Positions 1 through 8,198 of a stretch of DNA of 64,000 bases are shown here, piece after piece (position 1 is the stretch's first letter; each line of letters opens with the position of its first letter). The notes beneath the pieces were generated by a model. It worked only from the letters and a program-made list of their open reading frames with translations, did no database searches and was not told the origin of the DNA. Source of the DNA: Arthrobacter citreus (lineage in GTDB: Bacteria; Actinomycetota; Actinomycetes; Actinomycetales; Micrococcaceae); the NCBI RefSeq assembly GCF_038405225.1, contig NZ_CP151657.1, forward strand, positions 558,001 to 622,000, given 5' to 3'. Made by a program: the position numbers and the translations under genes.

Positions 1-2
1 CG

Positions 3-302
3 GCCAGGCCCGGCCACAGCGAACACCAAACAGGACTGGCCGTGGACGTCGCCTCTCCTGATGGTCTGTGCACCCTGCAGGCGTGCTTTGAGGGAACCGC
101 TGCCGGCGCATGGGCGGCGGAGAACGCCCACCTTTTCGGCTTCATCATCCGCTATCCGTCCGATGCCACGGACATCACCGGGTATTCCTACGAACCATGG
201 CACCTGCGTTTCGTCGGGGAGGACATTGCCGCGGGCATGGCCACAGAGGGAATCACCACGCTTGAGGAATACCTGGCCCTGCCGGCTGCCCCGCGGTATT
301 AG
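3..302 (+). CDS. D-alanyl-D-alanine carboxypeptidase, VanY/M15B family (5' partial)
   Basis: Only the C-terminal 99 residues lie in the window; the frame is open to the left edge. The fragment begins with GHSEHQTGLAVDV, the SxHxxGxAxD zinc-binding signature of M15B D,D-carboxypeptidases. Further on, YEPWHLRFVG carries the second catalytic/zinc motif (E..W H). The family cleaves the terminal D-Ala from peptidoglycan stem peptides outside the membrane. The signal peptide or lipobox expected upstream is off the window. Assignment is confident from the two motifs and their spacing; the physiological role (cell-wall trimming versus resistance) cannot be told. Confidence 0.85.
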   Translation, partial: ARPGHSEHQTGLAVDVASPDGLCTLQACFEGTAAGAWAAENAHLFGFIIRYPSDATDITGYSYEPWHLRFVGEDIAAGMATEGITTLEEYLALPAAPRY

Positions 303-333
303 TGCCGCACGCGGTCCCCTCGGGCGCAGGCCC

Positions 334-1089
334 CTACCGGGATCCGAAAGCGGGCCGGAGTCTCCGCAGCCGAAGGAGGAGGATGGCGAGGTTCTCCGCA
401 AAAACTGCGCGTGCCCGCAGGATCGCCAGAGGCCCGCGGATCCTGGCGGGAGTCAGGTTGTTGCCGTGCAGCCGATGCAGCACCGTGTCCTCCTCCAAAT
501 AGACGATGCTGCCGGCCACATTGCCCGCCATGGCCAGGAACTGGTCATACGATTCCCGCATCCGGCCCGGGAAAGGCAAGGCGAGCTGCAGCAGGTCCGC
601 CCGAAGGGCCATGGCACAGCCCCAGTGCAGCCGGTAACCCACCAGGATGCCCGCGATATTCGCCGCGCGGCGGCCCGAATCGGCTGACCTCAGCCGGATT
701 TCATGGAACCGCCCGGCACCGCCCCCGAAATGGGAGCAGTTCGAAACCACCATCATCTTGTCCTGAAGCGCTTCCATCATTTGCTTGACCCGGCCCGGCA
801 GCCAGATATCGTCCTGGTCCGACAGGAAAAGGTAGTCCCCGGTGCCCGATGCGAGCGCGCGCTCGAAAGTCTTGACGTACCCCATGTTGTGCTCGTTGGT
901 CAGCAGCCGGATCCGTGGATCGGGGATCCCCTTGACAACGTCCGCCGTTGAGTCCGTGGAGCAGTCATCAACGATGACAATCTCGTCTCCCTCCTCCAGC
1001 TCGGGAAGGATGGAGCGGATCTGCTCCTCAATAAACAGCGATCCGTTATAGGCAGCCATGCAGACGCTTTTGCGCGCGGGGTGATCCAT
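334..1089 (-). CDS. Glycosyltransferase family 2 (rhamnosyltransferase-like)
   Basis: 251 residues from an ATG at 1089, with an AGAAGGG Shine-Dalgarno about 9 nt upstream. The GT-A fold opens with SVCMAAYNGSLFIEEQI, then IVIVDDCSTDST (nucleotide-sugar binding) and LFLSDQDDIW, the DxD-type metal motif typical of bacterial rhamnosyl- and related GT2 enzymes. No membrane spans, so it is a cytosolic or peripheral enzyme transferring sugar to a surface glycan. It is divergent from a second GT2 gene at 1303. Substrate unknown. The reading frame continues open far upstream, but only this start gives a compact GT2 protein. Confidence 0.85.
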   Translation of the reverse strand: MDHPARKSVCMAAYNGSLFIEEQIRSILPELEEGDEIVIVDDCSTDSTADVVKGIPDPRIRLLTNEHNMGYVKTFERALASGTGDYLFLSDQDDIWLPGRVKQMMEALQDKMMVVSNCSHFGGGAGRFHEIRLRSADSGRRAANIAGILVGYRLHWGCAMALRADLLQLALPFPGRMRESYDQFLAMAGNVAGSIVYLEEDTVLHRLHGNNLTPARIRGPLAILRARAVFAENLAILLLRLRRLRPAFGSR

Positions 1090-1302
1090 GGGAACGGTGC
1101 CCTTCTCTTCGCAGTCCTGGGATTCGCCCGTTCCGGGGCCGGATCCATTGCCCCATAGTGGCTGCGGCAGCCGCGCCTGTCCAGCGCCGGATACGCCGTG
1201 CCAATTTACGTGCTCCGGTGCATGAACCGGGCATGAGTGCTGGAACATCCGTCCCGACCCAGCCATAGTGTGCCGTACGGATAAAGGGGGCACTGACGAA
1301 AA

Positions 1303-2184
1303 ATGGCAATCGATGTCGTACTTCCCTATTACGGTGACGTGGACCTGATGAAGCTGGCCGCGCAGAGCGTCATGAACCAGCAGTACCGGGAATGGCGCCT
1401 GGCCGTCATCGACGACGGGTACCCGAGCCCGGAGCCTGAGCGGTGGTTCGCGGCGATCAATGATCCCCGGGTGAGTTACCGGAAGAACGAGAGGAATCTG
1501 GGCGCAAACGGAAACTACCGCAGGGCCCTTGAGCTCGTTGAAGCACCGATCGTCGTCATCATGGGGGCCGATGACGTGATGCTCCCGAATTATCTGCAGC
1601 TGGTGGCTGCTGTTTTCGCGGCACATCCGGACGTCTCGGTGGTCCAGCCCGGCGTGCAGGTCATCGATGAAGCGGGCCGGGCATGCTGGCCGCTGACCGA
1701 TCTGGTGAAAAAACTTTACGCGCCCCGGGGGCGGGAACGGCAGATCCTCCGCGGGGAGGACATGGCGACAAGCCTGATCCGGGCTGATTGGGCGTATTTT
1801 CCGTCGCTGGCCTGGCGGTCGGACGTCATTACCAGGATTGGCTTCACCCCCGGCCTGGACGTCGTCCAGGATCTGGCCCTGCTGATGGATATTGCGGCGG
1901 AGGGCGGGGCCATCGCGGTGGAGCCGGAACTGGCGTTTCTGTACCGGCGCCACTCCGCCTCGGATTCCTCGGTGCGTGCCCTGGACGGACGCCGCTTTGA
2001 TGAGGAACGCGCGTATTTCAGGTCCCAGGCTGAACGGTTCGCCCGGCTTGGCTGGACGTCGGCGGCGCGCGCCGCCCGACTGCACAGTACCTCCCGGCTG
2101 AACGCGGCCACCCTGATGGCCCGCTCGCTGGCCCGCGGCAAGACGAATTCCCTGCCGCGGCTGGCCAGACACGTCATCGGCTAG
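1303..2184 (+). CDS. Glycosyltransferase family 2
   Basis: 293 residues. The N-terminus (AIDVVLPYYGDVDLMKLAAQ) is a GT2 beta-alpha start; VIDDGYPSPEP and VIMGADDVMLPNY supply the sugar-nucleotide and DxD-like metal motifs. The C-terminal third is Arg/Ala-rich with no membrane spans. It is divergent from the GT2 gene ending at 334, with about 210 bp of shared promoter region, so the two probably act on the same surface polysaccharide. Acceptor and donor cannot be deduced. The start was chosen because it places the GT2 core at the very N-terminus. Confidence 0.85.
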   Translation: MAIDVVLPYYGDVDLMKLAAQSVMNQQYREWRLAVIDDGYPSPEPERWFAAINDPRVSYRKNERNLGANGNYRRALELVEAPIVVIMGADDVMLPNYLQLVAAVFAAHPDVSVVQPGVQVIDEAGRACWPLTDLVKKLYAPRGRERQILRGEDMATSLIRADWAYFPSLAWRSDVITRIGFTPGLDVVQDLALLMDIAAEGGAIAVEPELAFLYRRHSASDSSVRALDGRRFDEERAYFRSQAERFARLGWTSAARAARLHSTSRLNAATLMARSLARGKTNSLPRLARHVIG

Positions 2185-2390
2185 CTCCCGTCCGGCCACT
2201 TCGGCCACTCCGGCTCCACAAAGGTGGGACAAAATGCCCACGTCGGCCGCACTACTGGTTCCGCGGCGGCCCGCCGCGGGTACCGCTACCCGGTTATCCA
2301 CAACTCCGGGGCTACCCTCGCCAAAGACAGCCGGTACTCCTAGTCTGTTCGCCGTGGCCGCAAAAGGGCCGCGCAGTCTCGCGGTAGGAC

Positions 2391-2418
2391 GGTTCAGCCG
2401 TTCCTGTCGTGCTGAACC
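2391..2418 (+). promoter_or_regulatory. Hairpin in the 5' leader of the Tad operon
   Basis: GGTTCAGC (2391-2398) and GCTGAACC (2411-2418) form an 8-bp perfect stem with a 12-nt loop, directly before the GGGGGAA ribosome-binding site of the ATPase gene at 2431. A TAGTCT hexamer at 2341-2346 region could be a -10 box. The stem could affect ribosome access or be a regulator half-site pair; this is inference. Confidence 0.35.
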
Positions 2419-2430
2419 GGGGGAACAGCA

Positions 2431-3657
2431 ATGGATGCCGTTGCAATTGTGGAAGACGAGGTCCGGGAGCTCATCCGCGTCCGCGGCCTGGATCCAGGGA
2501 GCCAGCTCGCGGAAGTCCGCCGGCTGGTTGCGGAGGCGGTCACTGATTACGACGAGCGCTCCCTCCTGGGGCAGCTGCCGCCACTGGGCGTCCTTGAACA
2601 AGCGCGCCGCCGCGTCTTTGACGCCGTGGCCGGATTCGGCGCCCTGCAACCGCTGCTCGATGACCCCACGGTCGAGGAAGTTTGGATCAATTCGCCCACC
2701 GAGATCTACGCTGCCCGCGACGGGCGGTCCGAGCTGACCTCACTGGTCCTGTCCTCGGACCAGGTGCGGGACTTGGTGGAACGGATGCTGAAGAGCTCCG
2801 GCCGCCGCCTGGATCTGTCCTCGCCCTTCGTTGATGCGTCGCTTCCGGACGGGTCGCGGCTGCACGTGGTCATTCCTGACATTACCCGGCGCCACTGGGC
2901 GGTGAATATCCGAAAGTTCATTGCCCGTGCCAGCAGGCTGGAGCACCTGGTGGAGCTGGGAACCCTGACCCCGCAGGCCGCCAGGTTCCTGGGCGCAGCC
3001 GTTGCCAGCGGCCTGAACGTCCTGGTTTCCGGAGCCACCCAGGCCGGCAAGACCACCATGCTGAACTGCTTGGGCGCATCGATCGGTGCGCGGGAACGGG
3101 TGGTCACCGTCGAGGAGATCTTCGAACTGCAGCTGCCGCTGCGCGACGTGGTGGGGCTGCAGTGCCGGCAGTCGAACCTCGAGGGCATGGGGGAAATACC
3201 GATGCGGCGGCTGGTCAAGGAGGCGCTGCGCATGCGCCCGGACCGGCTGATCGTGGGCGAGGTCAGGGAGGCGGAGAGCCTGGACATGCTGATAGCCCTG
3301 AACTCGGGTTTGCCGGGCATGTGCAGCGTGCACGCCAACAGCGCCCATGACGCCGTCACAAAAATCTGCACCCTTCCCCTGTTGGCCGGCGACAACATTT
3401 CCAGTGCCTTTGTGGTTCCCACTGTTGCTTCCTGCATCGACCTGGTGATCCACTGCGCCCGGAATGCCGCGGGCAAACGGCAGGTGATGGAAATTATGGC
3501 CCTGGGCAGCCGGGTCGAAAACGGGATCATCGAATCCTCGTCCATCTTCCAGCGTACGGACGGGCGCCTTGAAGTCACTGCCGCCTCCATGCCGGCGCCT
3601 GAAAAGTTCGCCCGCGCCGGATTCAATGTGGCTGAGCTTCTTGAGGTGCAGCCGTGA
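2431..3657 (+). CDS. tadA: Tad/Flp pilus assembly ATPase (CpaF/TadA family)
   Basis: 408 residues, usual for actinobacterial TadA. A helical N-terminal domain (1-120) precedes the secretion-ATPase core. Walker A is GATQAGKTT (201-209), the Asp/Glu box follows at VVTVEEIFELQL, Walker B is RPDRLIVGEVR (about 269-279), and the His box is GMCSVHANSAHDA (about 296-308). The protein powers pilus or pseudopilus assembly at the inner face of the membrane. It starts the operon and overlaps the next gene by 4 nt (GTGA). GGGGGAA upstream serves as ribosome-binding site. Confidence 0.93.
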   Translation: MDAVAIVEDEVRELIRVRGLDPGSQLAEVRRLVAEAVTDYDERSLLGQLPPLGVLEQARRRVFDAVAGFGALQPLLDDPTVEEVWINSPTEIYAARDGRSELTSLVLSSDQVRDLVERMLKSSGRRLDLSSPFVDASLPDGSRLHVVIPDITRRHWAVNIRKFIARASRLEHLVELGTLTPQAARFLGAAVASGLNVLVSGATQAGKTTMLNCLGASIGARERVVTVEEIFELQLPLRDVVGLQCRQSNLEGMGEIPMRRLVKEALRMRPDRLIVGEVREAESLDMLIALNSGLPGMCSVHANSAHDAVTKICTLPLLAGDNISSAFVVPTVASCIDLVIHCARNAAGKRQVMEIMALGSRVENGIIESSSIFQRTDGRLEVTAASMPAPEKFARAGFNVAELLEVQP

Positions 3658-4508
3658 GCGCCGCCGCGGGGCTCGTCTTGGGGCTCGGACTGTTCCTGAT
3701 CTGGCGGTCCTGCTGGGTGGTGCCGCCGGCTGCCGCCCGCAGGCCGCGCACCAGCCGGCTGGAGGACGAACTGCTGCAGGCCGGGATCCAGCGGGTAACT
3801 CCGCGCGCCGTCGTTGCCGCCAGCGTCGCTGCGGGACTCCTGGTCGCGGTGCTGGTTCTCGCCGGGACGGGCGCCGTGCCGGTGGCTGCCTGTTTCGGTC
3901 TTTTTGCCTCCGGTGTTCCGCTGGTCCTGGTTCGGTGGCAGGCCCGCAAGCAGCGCAGCTCACGGGCCGAGCTGTGGCCTGATGCGGTGGACCACCTGCG
4001 CTCCGCCATCCGGGCAGGGCTGTCCCTGCCCGAGGCACTGATCCAGCTCGGCGAAAACGGACCGCAGGAGCTGCGGCCGCCGTTTCGAGAATTTGCCGCC
4101 GATTACCGGGCGGGCGGCCAGTTCGACTCCGCCCTGACGCGGCTGAAAGCCAATTTGGCGGACCCCGTGGCCGACCGAATCGTTGAAGCGCTGCGTCTGA
4201 CCCGCGAGGTCGGGGGATCGGACCTGGGCCGGCTGCTGGGCACGCTCAACCAGTTCCTTCGGGACAACGCGCGGACCCGCAGCGAACTGCTGGCCCGCCA
4301 GTCCTGGACCGTCAACGCGGCCCGTCTGGCCGTCGCCGCCCCGTGGATTGTCCTGATGCTGCTGGCCACCCGGCCTGAAGCGATCAGCGCCTACAACTCC
4401 GCGGCCGGAGCAACGGTGCTGGTGGGCGGGATCGTGGTGTCGGTCCTTTGCTACCGGCTGATGCTGCGCATCGGAGCCCTGCCGGAAGAGGAACGGGTGC
4501 TCAGATGA
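3654..4508 (+). CDS. tadB: Type II secretion F-domain membrane protein, TadB-like
   Basis: 284 residues from a GTG overlapping the tadA stop. An N-terminal span (about 3-22), two spans around 55-90, a cytoplasmic T2SSF domain (HLRSAIRAGLSLPEALIQLGE ... LRLTREVGGSDLGRLL), then two C-terminal spans (about 225-275). TadB-type proteins form the inner-membrane platform that couples the ATPase to pilin extrusion. It overlaps the following tadC-like gene by 4 nt, so expression is coupled. The F-domain and position between ATPase and TadC make the call firm. Confidence 0.88.
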   Translation: MSAAAGLVLGLGLFLIWRSCWVVPPAAARRPRTSRLEDELLQAGIQRVTPRAVVAASVAAGLLVAVLVLAGTGAVPVAACFGLFASGVPLVLVRWQARKQRSSRAELWPDAVDHLRSAIRAGLSLPEALIQLGENGPQELRPPFREFAADYRAGGQFDSALTRLKANLADPVADRIVEALRLTREVGGSDLGRLLGTLNQFLRDNARTRSELLARQSWTVNAARLAVAAPWIVLMLLATRPEAISAYNSAAGATVLVGGIVVSVLCYRLMLRIGALPEEERVLR

Positions 4509-5446
4509 CATCGCCGTGGTTTCTTGCCGTCATCTGCGGCCTTGCCTTGGGTTCCTCAGCATGGTTCGCTGCTCTCCGGCTGCCGCCGCTGCGCCCGGTC
4601 ACCTTCAGCGAACGCATCGGACCGCAGCTGCGCACCGGCGGTCACGGCTCGAGGCTGCTTACAACGGCTGCGGACGATCTCACACCGTTCGGGCCGCTGG
4701 AACGCATCCTGCGGCCGGCCCTTCATCTGGCCGTCCGGCGGCTGAACAGGCTCAACCCTGTCACCCGTGATCTGGAACGCCGGCTTGCGCGCGCCGGGAG
4801 GAACATGACCGTCCTGGATTACCGGGCCGAGCAGGTTCTCTGGACCGGTGGCGGCTTCCTCGCCGGCGGCACGGTGACCGTGTGGCTGGCCAGCATGGAG
4901 AGAACGGGTGCCGCCGGAGTCATCGCAGGCACCATCCTCGGGGCAGTCCTGGGGTTCGTGCTCAGGGACTACCGGCTGAGCTCCCAGATCAAGAACCGTG
5001 AAATGCGGATGCTGGCCGAATTTCCCAGCCTCGCCGAAATGATGGCGCTCGCAGTGGGTGCCGGAGAAAGCGCCAACGGCGCCCTCGAACGCATCGCCCG
5101 GACCGCGCACGGCGAACTTGCCGGAGAGTTTGGGCGCATCCTCACCGAAACGCGCTCCGGCATACCCCTCACGAACGCACTGCAGCACTTTTCGGACCGG
5201 GTCCGCCTGGCGCCGCTGTCCCGGTTTGTCGACGGACTCACGGTGGCCATTGAACGGGGCACTCCCTTGGCAGATGTCATGCGTGCCCAGTCCCAGGACG
5301 TCCGCGACCTGGCTAAACGCGACCTGATGGAAAGCGCCGGCAAGAAGGAAATCGCCATGATGATCCCCCTTGTTTTCGGTGTCCTTCCCCTGACGGTGCT
5401 CTTCTCGATTTTTCCCGGCATATCCCTGCTGGGGATTGGACTCTAG
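4505..5446 (+). CDS. tadC: Type II secretion F-domain membrane protein, TadC-like
   Basis: 313 residues; the ATG at 4505 overlaps the preceding TGA (ATGA). One N-terminal span, a paired span region around 110-165, a cytoplasmic T2SSF domain with EFPSLAEMMALAVGAGESANGA, and a C-terminal span ending FSIFPGISLLGIGL. It is the second platform protein of the Tad machine and should act with the TadB-like protein. An in-frame ATG at 4448 exists upstream but lies inside tadB and would add a non-homologous leader. Confidence 0.88.
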   Translation: MTSPWFLAVICGLALGSSAWFAALRLPPLRPVTFSERIGPQLRTGGHGSRLLTTAADDLTPFGPLERILRPALHLAVRRLNRLNPVTRDLERRLARAGRNMTVLDYRAEQVLWTGGGFLAGGTVTVWLASMERTGAAGVIAGTILGAVLGFVLRDYRLSSQIKNREMRMLAEFPSLAEMMALAVGAGESANGALERIARTAHGELAGEFGRILTETRSGIPLTNALQHFSDRVRLAPLSRFVDGLTVAIERGTPLADVMRAQSQDVRDLAKRDLMESAGKKEIAMMIPLVFGVLPLTVLFSIFPGISLLGIGL

Positions 5447-5471
5447 GACCCTCCAATGAAAGGAACTTCCC

Positions 5472-5699
5472 ATGCGCATTCTCCACGCACCGCAACAGCT
5501 CCTGCTTCTGCTCGGCACCGCGCTGCTCATTCGGCTGACCCAAACAGTGCAGGACGGAGACCGGGAACGCGGCGACGTCCCCGGCTGGGTCATGATCACC
5601 CTGATGTCGGCCTCGCTTGTCGCACTCATCATGGTCCTGGCACAGGACGCCCTCGAGGCTATGTTCCGGTCCGCCATGGAGAAGGTAAACAACCCCTGA
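5472..5699 (+). CDS. Flp-pilin-like small membrane protein of the Tad operon
   Basis: 75 residues. A positively charged N-terminal part and hydrophobic stretch are followed by ERGDVPGWVMITLMSASLVALIMV, where a Gly/Glu-containing region precedes one long hydrophobic helix, the layout of actinobacterial Flp-like or class III signal-peptide pilins. It sits between tadC and the TadE-like genes, the usual place for the pilin. AAAGGAAC 10 nt upstream of the ATG is the ribosome-binding site. The processing site is inferred; no prepilin peptidase gene is in the window. Confidence 0.7.
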   Translation: MRILHAPQQLLLLLGTALLIRLTQTVQDGDRERGDVPGWVMITLMSASLVALIMVLAQDALEAMFRSAMEKVNNP

Positions 5700-6121
5700 C
5701 AGTACGCAGACGCACCGCCGGGCACGCCGCGGACGGGCGGGACGCAGGCTCGGCGGTGGTGGATTTTGTCATGGTGGGAGCGCTGGTCACCCTGCTCTTC
5801 CTGTCCATCCTTCAGCTGGCGCTCGTGCTGCATGTGCGCAACACCCTGATTGACGCCGCCGCGTCCGGTGCCCGGTACGGAACCCTTGCGGACCGGACAC
5901 CAGCCGACGGCGCTGAACGCACGGCCGAGCTCATCCGGGTTGCACTCAATGACGCGTGGGCCGAGGACGTCAGTTACGCGGAAACCACGGAGGGCGGGGT
6001 CCGGATGCTCCGGGTCACGGTGCGGGCGCCCCTTCCGGTGCTGGGGTTCCTCGGACCCAGCGGTGGCTTGGAGGTGAGCGGGCATGGGGTCTTCGGATAC
6101 GACACCGCCGGTTCCGGCTGA
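5696..6121 (+). CDS. tadE: TadE-like pseudopilin, probable CTG start
   Basis: 141 residues if translation begins at CTG 5696, which overlaps the preceding TGA (CTGA). GGAGAAGG at 5678-5685 lies 10 nt upstream and no ATG, GTG or TTG fits this spacing. The later in-frame GTG codons (5756, 5759) and ATG (5771) would fall inside the conserved GSAVVDFVMVG segment, a TadE-type processing and membrane-entry motif. One membrane helix (about 23-45) is followed by an extracellular domain with AAASGARYGT, typical of TadE. Probably a minor pilin or assembly factor. The gene overlaps the next by 38 nt. Confidence 0.75.
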   Translation: MTVRRRTAGHAADGRDAGSAVVDFVMVGALVTLLFLSILQLALVLHVRNTLIDAAASGARYGTLADRTPADGAERTAELIRVALNDAWAEDVSYAETTEGGVRMLRVTVRAPLPVLGFLGPSGGLEVSGHGVFGYDTAGSG

Positions 6122-6563
6122 CGCCGCGGCAGCGGGAGGCACGGCTGAGCCCGCCGGCCGCGACACCGGCAGTGCAATGGTGGAGTTTATCTTCCTGGGC
6201 CTGCTGCTGCTGGTGCCCGTCATCTACCTCATCGTGACGGCGGGCCAGGTGCAGGGGGCCGCCTTCGCCGCAGCCGGCGCCGCAGAGTCGGCGGCGAAGG
6301 TTTATGTGGCTGCCGGTGACCCCGCCGCGGGAGAACAGCAGGCGAAACTGGCCGCCGAGCTGGCGTTCACCGATTTTGGGTTTGAGCCGGGGGATGTGCT
6401 GCTGGACATCTCCTGTTCGGCGGAGTGCCTCGCCCCCGGCTCCACAGCCACTGCGCTGGTGAGTTTCGACGTGCCGCTGCCGCTGGGGTCCGGTTTGGGC
6501 ATGGACTTCGCGCCCGTTACGGTTGACGCCGCGTCCACCCAGATTGTGGAGCGCTACGGATGA
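6084..6563 (+). CDS. Second TadE-like pseudopilin
   Basis: 159 residues. A 29-residue Ala/Pro-rich leader is followed by TGSAMVEFIFLGLLLLVPVIYL, the G-[AS]-x-x-E-F processing motif plus membrane helix of TadE/TadF proteins. An Ala-rich helical stretch and a beta-rich extracellular domain follow; two Cys (CSAEC) may form a disulfide. It corresponds in position to the small TadE-like genes of mycobacterial tad loci. The start overlaps the previous gene by 38 nt and the stop overlaps the next ATG. Confidence 0.82.
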   Translation: MGSSDTTPPVPADAAAAGGTAEPAGRDTGSAMVEFIFLGLLLLVPVIYLIVTAGQVQGAAFAAAGAAESAAKVYVAAGDPAAGEQQAKLAAELAFTDFGFEPGDVLLDISCSAECLAPGSTATALVSFDVPLPLGSGLGMDFAPVTVDAASTQIVERYG

Positions 6564-7045
6564 GCGCCGGCACGCCTGCCGCTTCGCTGCGCGTCCGCCT
6601 GCGCACCGGAGCCAGCGGCGAAGAGGGACAAGTGGGGGTTCTCATCCTCGGATATCTGCTGGTAAGCCTGCTGACGCTCACCGTGGTGATGGGAGCCTCG
6701 GCACTGTATCTGGGCCATAAAAAACTGCTGTCGACGGCGGATGGAGCTGCGCTTGCCGCGGCGGACACGTTCTCGCTGGGCCCTTCGGGGAACCCGTCAG
6801 GGGGACCGGCGGCGGTGCTGTCTCCCGCAGCGGTCCAGCTGGAAGTTGACCGGTACCTCGCCGCAACCAGTGCTGTGGACCGGCTGCCGGGACTGGCCGT
6901 CGCCGCCGAAACCGGAACGGCGGACGGCCGCACCGCCCGGGTGGTGCTGACCGGCGTCGTGCATCCGCCACTGGTGAACTTTCTGGTGCCCGACGGAATC
7001 CCGATTACCGCCGTCGCCGAGGCCCGGGCACGGCTAAGCCAATAG
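6560..7045 (+). CDS. TadG-like protein (Rv3654c-type, last gene of the Tad operon)
   Basis: 161 residues; ATG overlaps the upstream TGA. After a basic leader, EEGQVGVLILGYLLVSLLTLTVVMGASALYL forms the single membrane segment with a Gly-processing region, followed by an external part containing LLSTADGAALAAAD, a common signature of TadG and Flp-associated proteins. It ends the operon at 7045, 11 nt before the convergent hypothetical gene. Function in pilus anchoring or surface exposure is inferred from position. Confidence 0.78.
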   Translation: MSAGTPAASLRVRLRTGASGEEGQVGVLILGYLLVSLLTLTVVMGASALYLGHKKLLSTADGAALAAADTFSLGPSGNPSGGPAAVLSPAAVQLEVDRYLAATSAVDRLPGLAVAAETGTADGRTARVVLTGVVHPPLVNFLVPDGIPITAVAEARARLSQ

Positions 7046-7056
7046 GCATGGCGGGC

Positions 7057-7383
7057 TCAGGATGCCTTGGCATGCTCCTGCACGGCAGCGGGTGGATGCG
7101 CCCAGCCGTCGTGGTCGATCTCCAGCAGTCCGCCGTCGTCGCCGTAGCACAGCGTGGCAGGCTCTCCAAAGAGTTCGCAATCCGGATCGGGGCAGCGGTC
7201 CTTGACGGAGGCCCTGTACTCGTTGGAAAAGTGCAGGTCCCACTCGTCGGTCTTGGTCATGGCCCAGGCGTCGCCCTCGGCCGCAAGGGCTTCGAGCTCC
7301 TCGATCGAGTATTTGCGCCCGGATTCCGGGTGGCGGACGGGCACGGGGGCTGGTGCACCTTCAGCTTTCCGACTGTTCAGCAA
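7057..7383 (-). CDS. Conserved-looking hypothetical protein with Cys motifs
   Basis: 108 residues, acidic, soluble, not recognised. AGGAGG five nt before a TTG at 7383 supports TTG initiation (MLNSRKAEG). The N-terminal part contains RHPESGRKYSIEELEALAAEGDAWA; the centre has RCPDPDCELFGEPATLCYG, three Cys that could bind a metal or be structural. It converges on the Tad operon. No function is proposed. Confidence 0.65.
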   Translation of the reverse strand: MLNSRKAEGAPAPVPVRHPESGRKYSIEELEALAAEGDAWAMTKTDEWDLHFSNEYRASVKDRCPDPDCELFGEPATLCYGDDGGLLEIDHDGWAHPPAAVQEHAKAS

Positions 7384-7485
7384 CGTTTCCTCCTGCGGTT
7401 CTTTCGGAACGGCTCACTGACAGAACCAAGATACGTCCGAAGGGGCGGAAACCGGGAAACGACAGGCCGACGTGTGGACTGCCTC

Positions 7486-7989
7486 TCAGCGGAGGCGGTC
7501 GGCCTCATTCTCAAATTCAGGATCGGCCGCAGCCGGGGGAGCTGGCAGCGCCGGGGCGGGTTCCGCCGGCTTGGCGCTGGGAAAGATCCAGTACTTGTAG
7601 ATAAAGAAGTTCCACACCATGGTCGAGATGGTCGAAACCACCTTGCCGGTTGCGTACGTCAAGTCCGTGCCGGCGAAGAAGAGCACGATGAGGTCCGTGG
7701 CAAAGATGTTGAACACCACGAGGATGCCGTACTTTACTGCGCTCACATGGCTCTTGTTCGTGGCCTGGAACGTGTAGCGGCGCTGCAGCAGAAAATTGAA
7801 GATGAGGCTCGTGATGAACGCCACCGGTGTGGCAATCCACAATTCAACGCCGGCGATCTCGTGCAGGGCCATGAGCAGACCCAGGTCGATGGCGAACGAC
7901 AAGGCGCCGACGATGAGGAACCTGATGACGCGGCGCTGCAGGAAAACCGATACCGTCTCCCTGATCTTGCGCGTTCTGCTTTGGGCCAT
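7486..7989 (-). CDS. GtrA family membrane protein
   Basis: 167 residues with four predicted membrane helices starting RFLIVGALSFAIDLGLLMAL. The signature FLIVGxxxxxIdxxxl, the TSLIFNFLLQRRYTF motif and the final NFFIYKYWIF segment are those of the GtrA/DPMS flippase-like family (PF04138). Members take part in moving or using polyprenyl-linked sugars for cell-surface glycans. A Pro/Ala-rich cytosolic tail follows. It is divergent from a DUF2142 protein, another predicted surface-polysaccharide protein. Confidence 0.88.
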   Translation of the reverse strand: MAQSRTRKIRETVSVFLQRRVIRFLIVGALSFAIDLGLLMALHEIAGVELWIATPVAFITSLIFNFLLQRRYTFQATNKSHVSAVKYGILVVFNIFATDLIVLFFAGTDLTYATGKVVSTISTMVWNFFIYKYWIFPSAKPAEPAPALPAPPAAADPEFENEADRLR

Positions 7990-8198
7990 TGGATCTTTCG
8001 GGTTGCTGAGCTAGAGAACCTGCCCCGGGCAACAACCGCCGCAGCGCACTCAAGAGGTGGACTAAGACTAGCGCCTGCTCCCGGCTTTGCTGAACTGAAA
8101 GAGCAGCGGGACCGGACAAGTAGACTGGGCGTATCTGCGGCATCGGCTCCCGGCCGGCCGGTCGGCCCGACACCCTGACGAAGTAGGACACTGACGAA

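Noticed and set aside
4556-6223. Minus-strand frame of 555 codons across the Tad operon
   Set aside because: It is antisense to tadC and the TadE genes, which have clear motifs and tight coupling.
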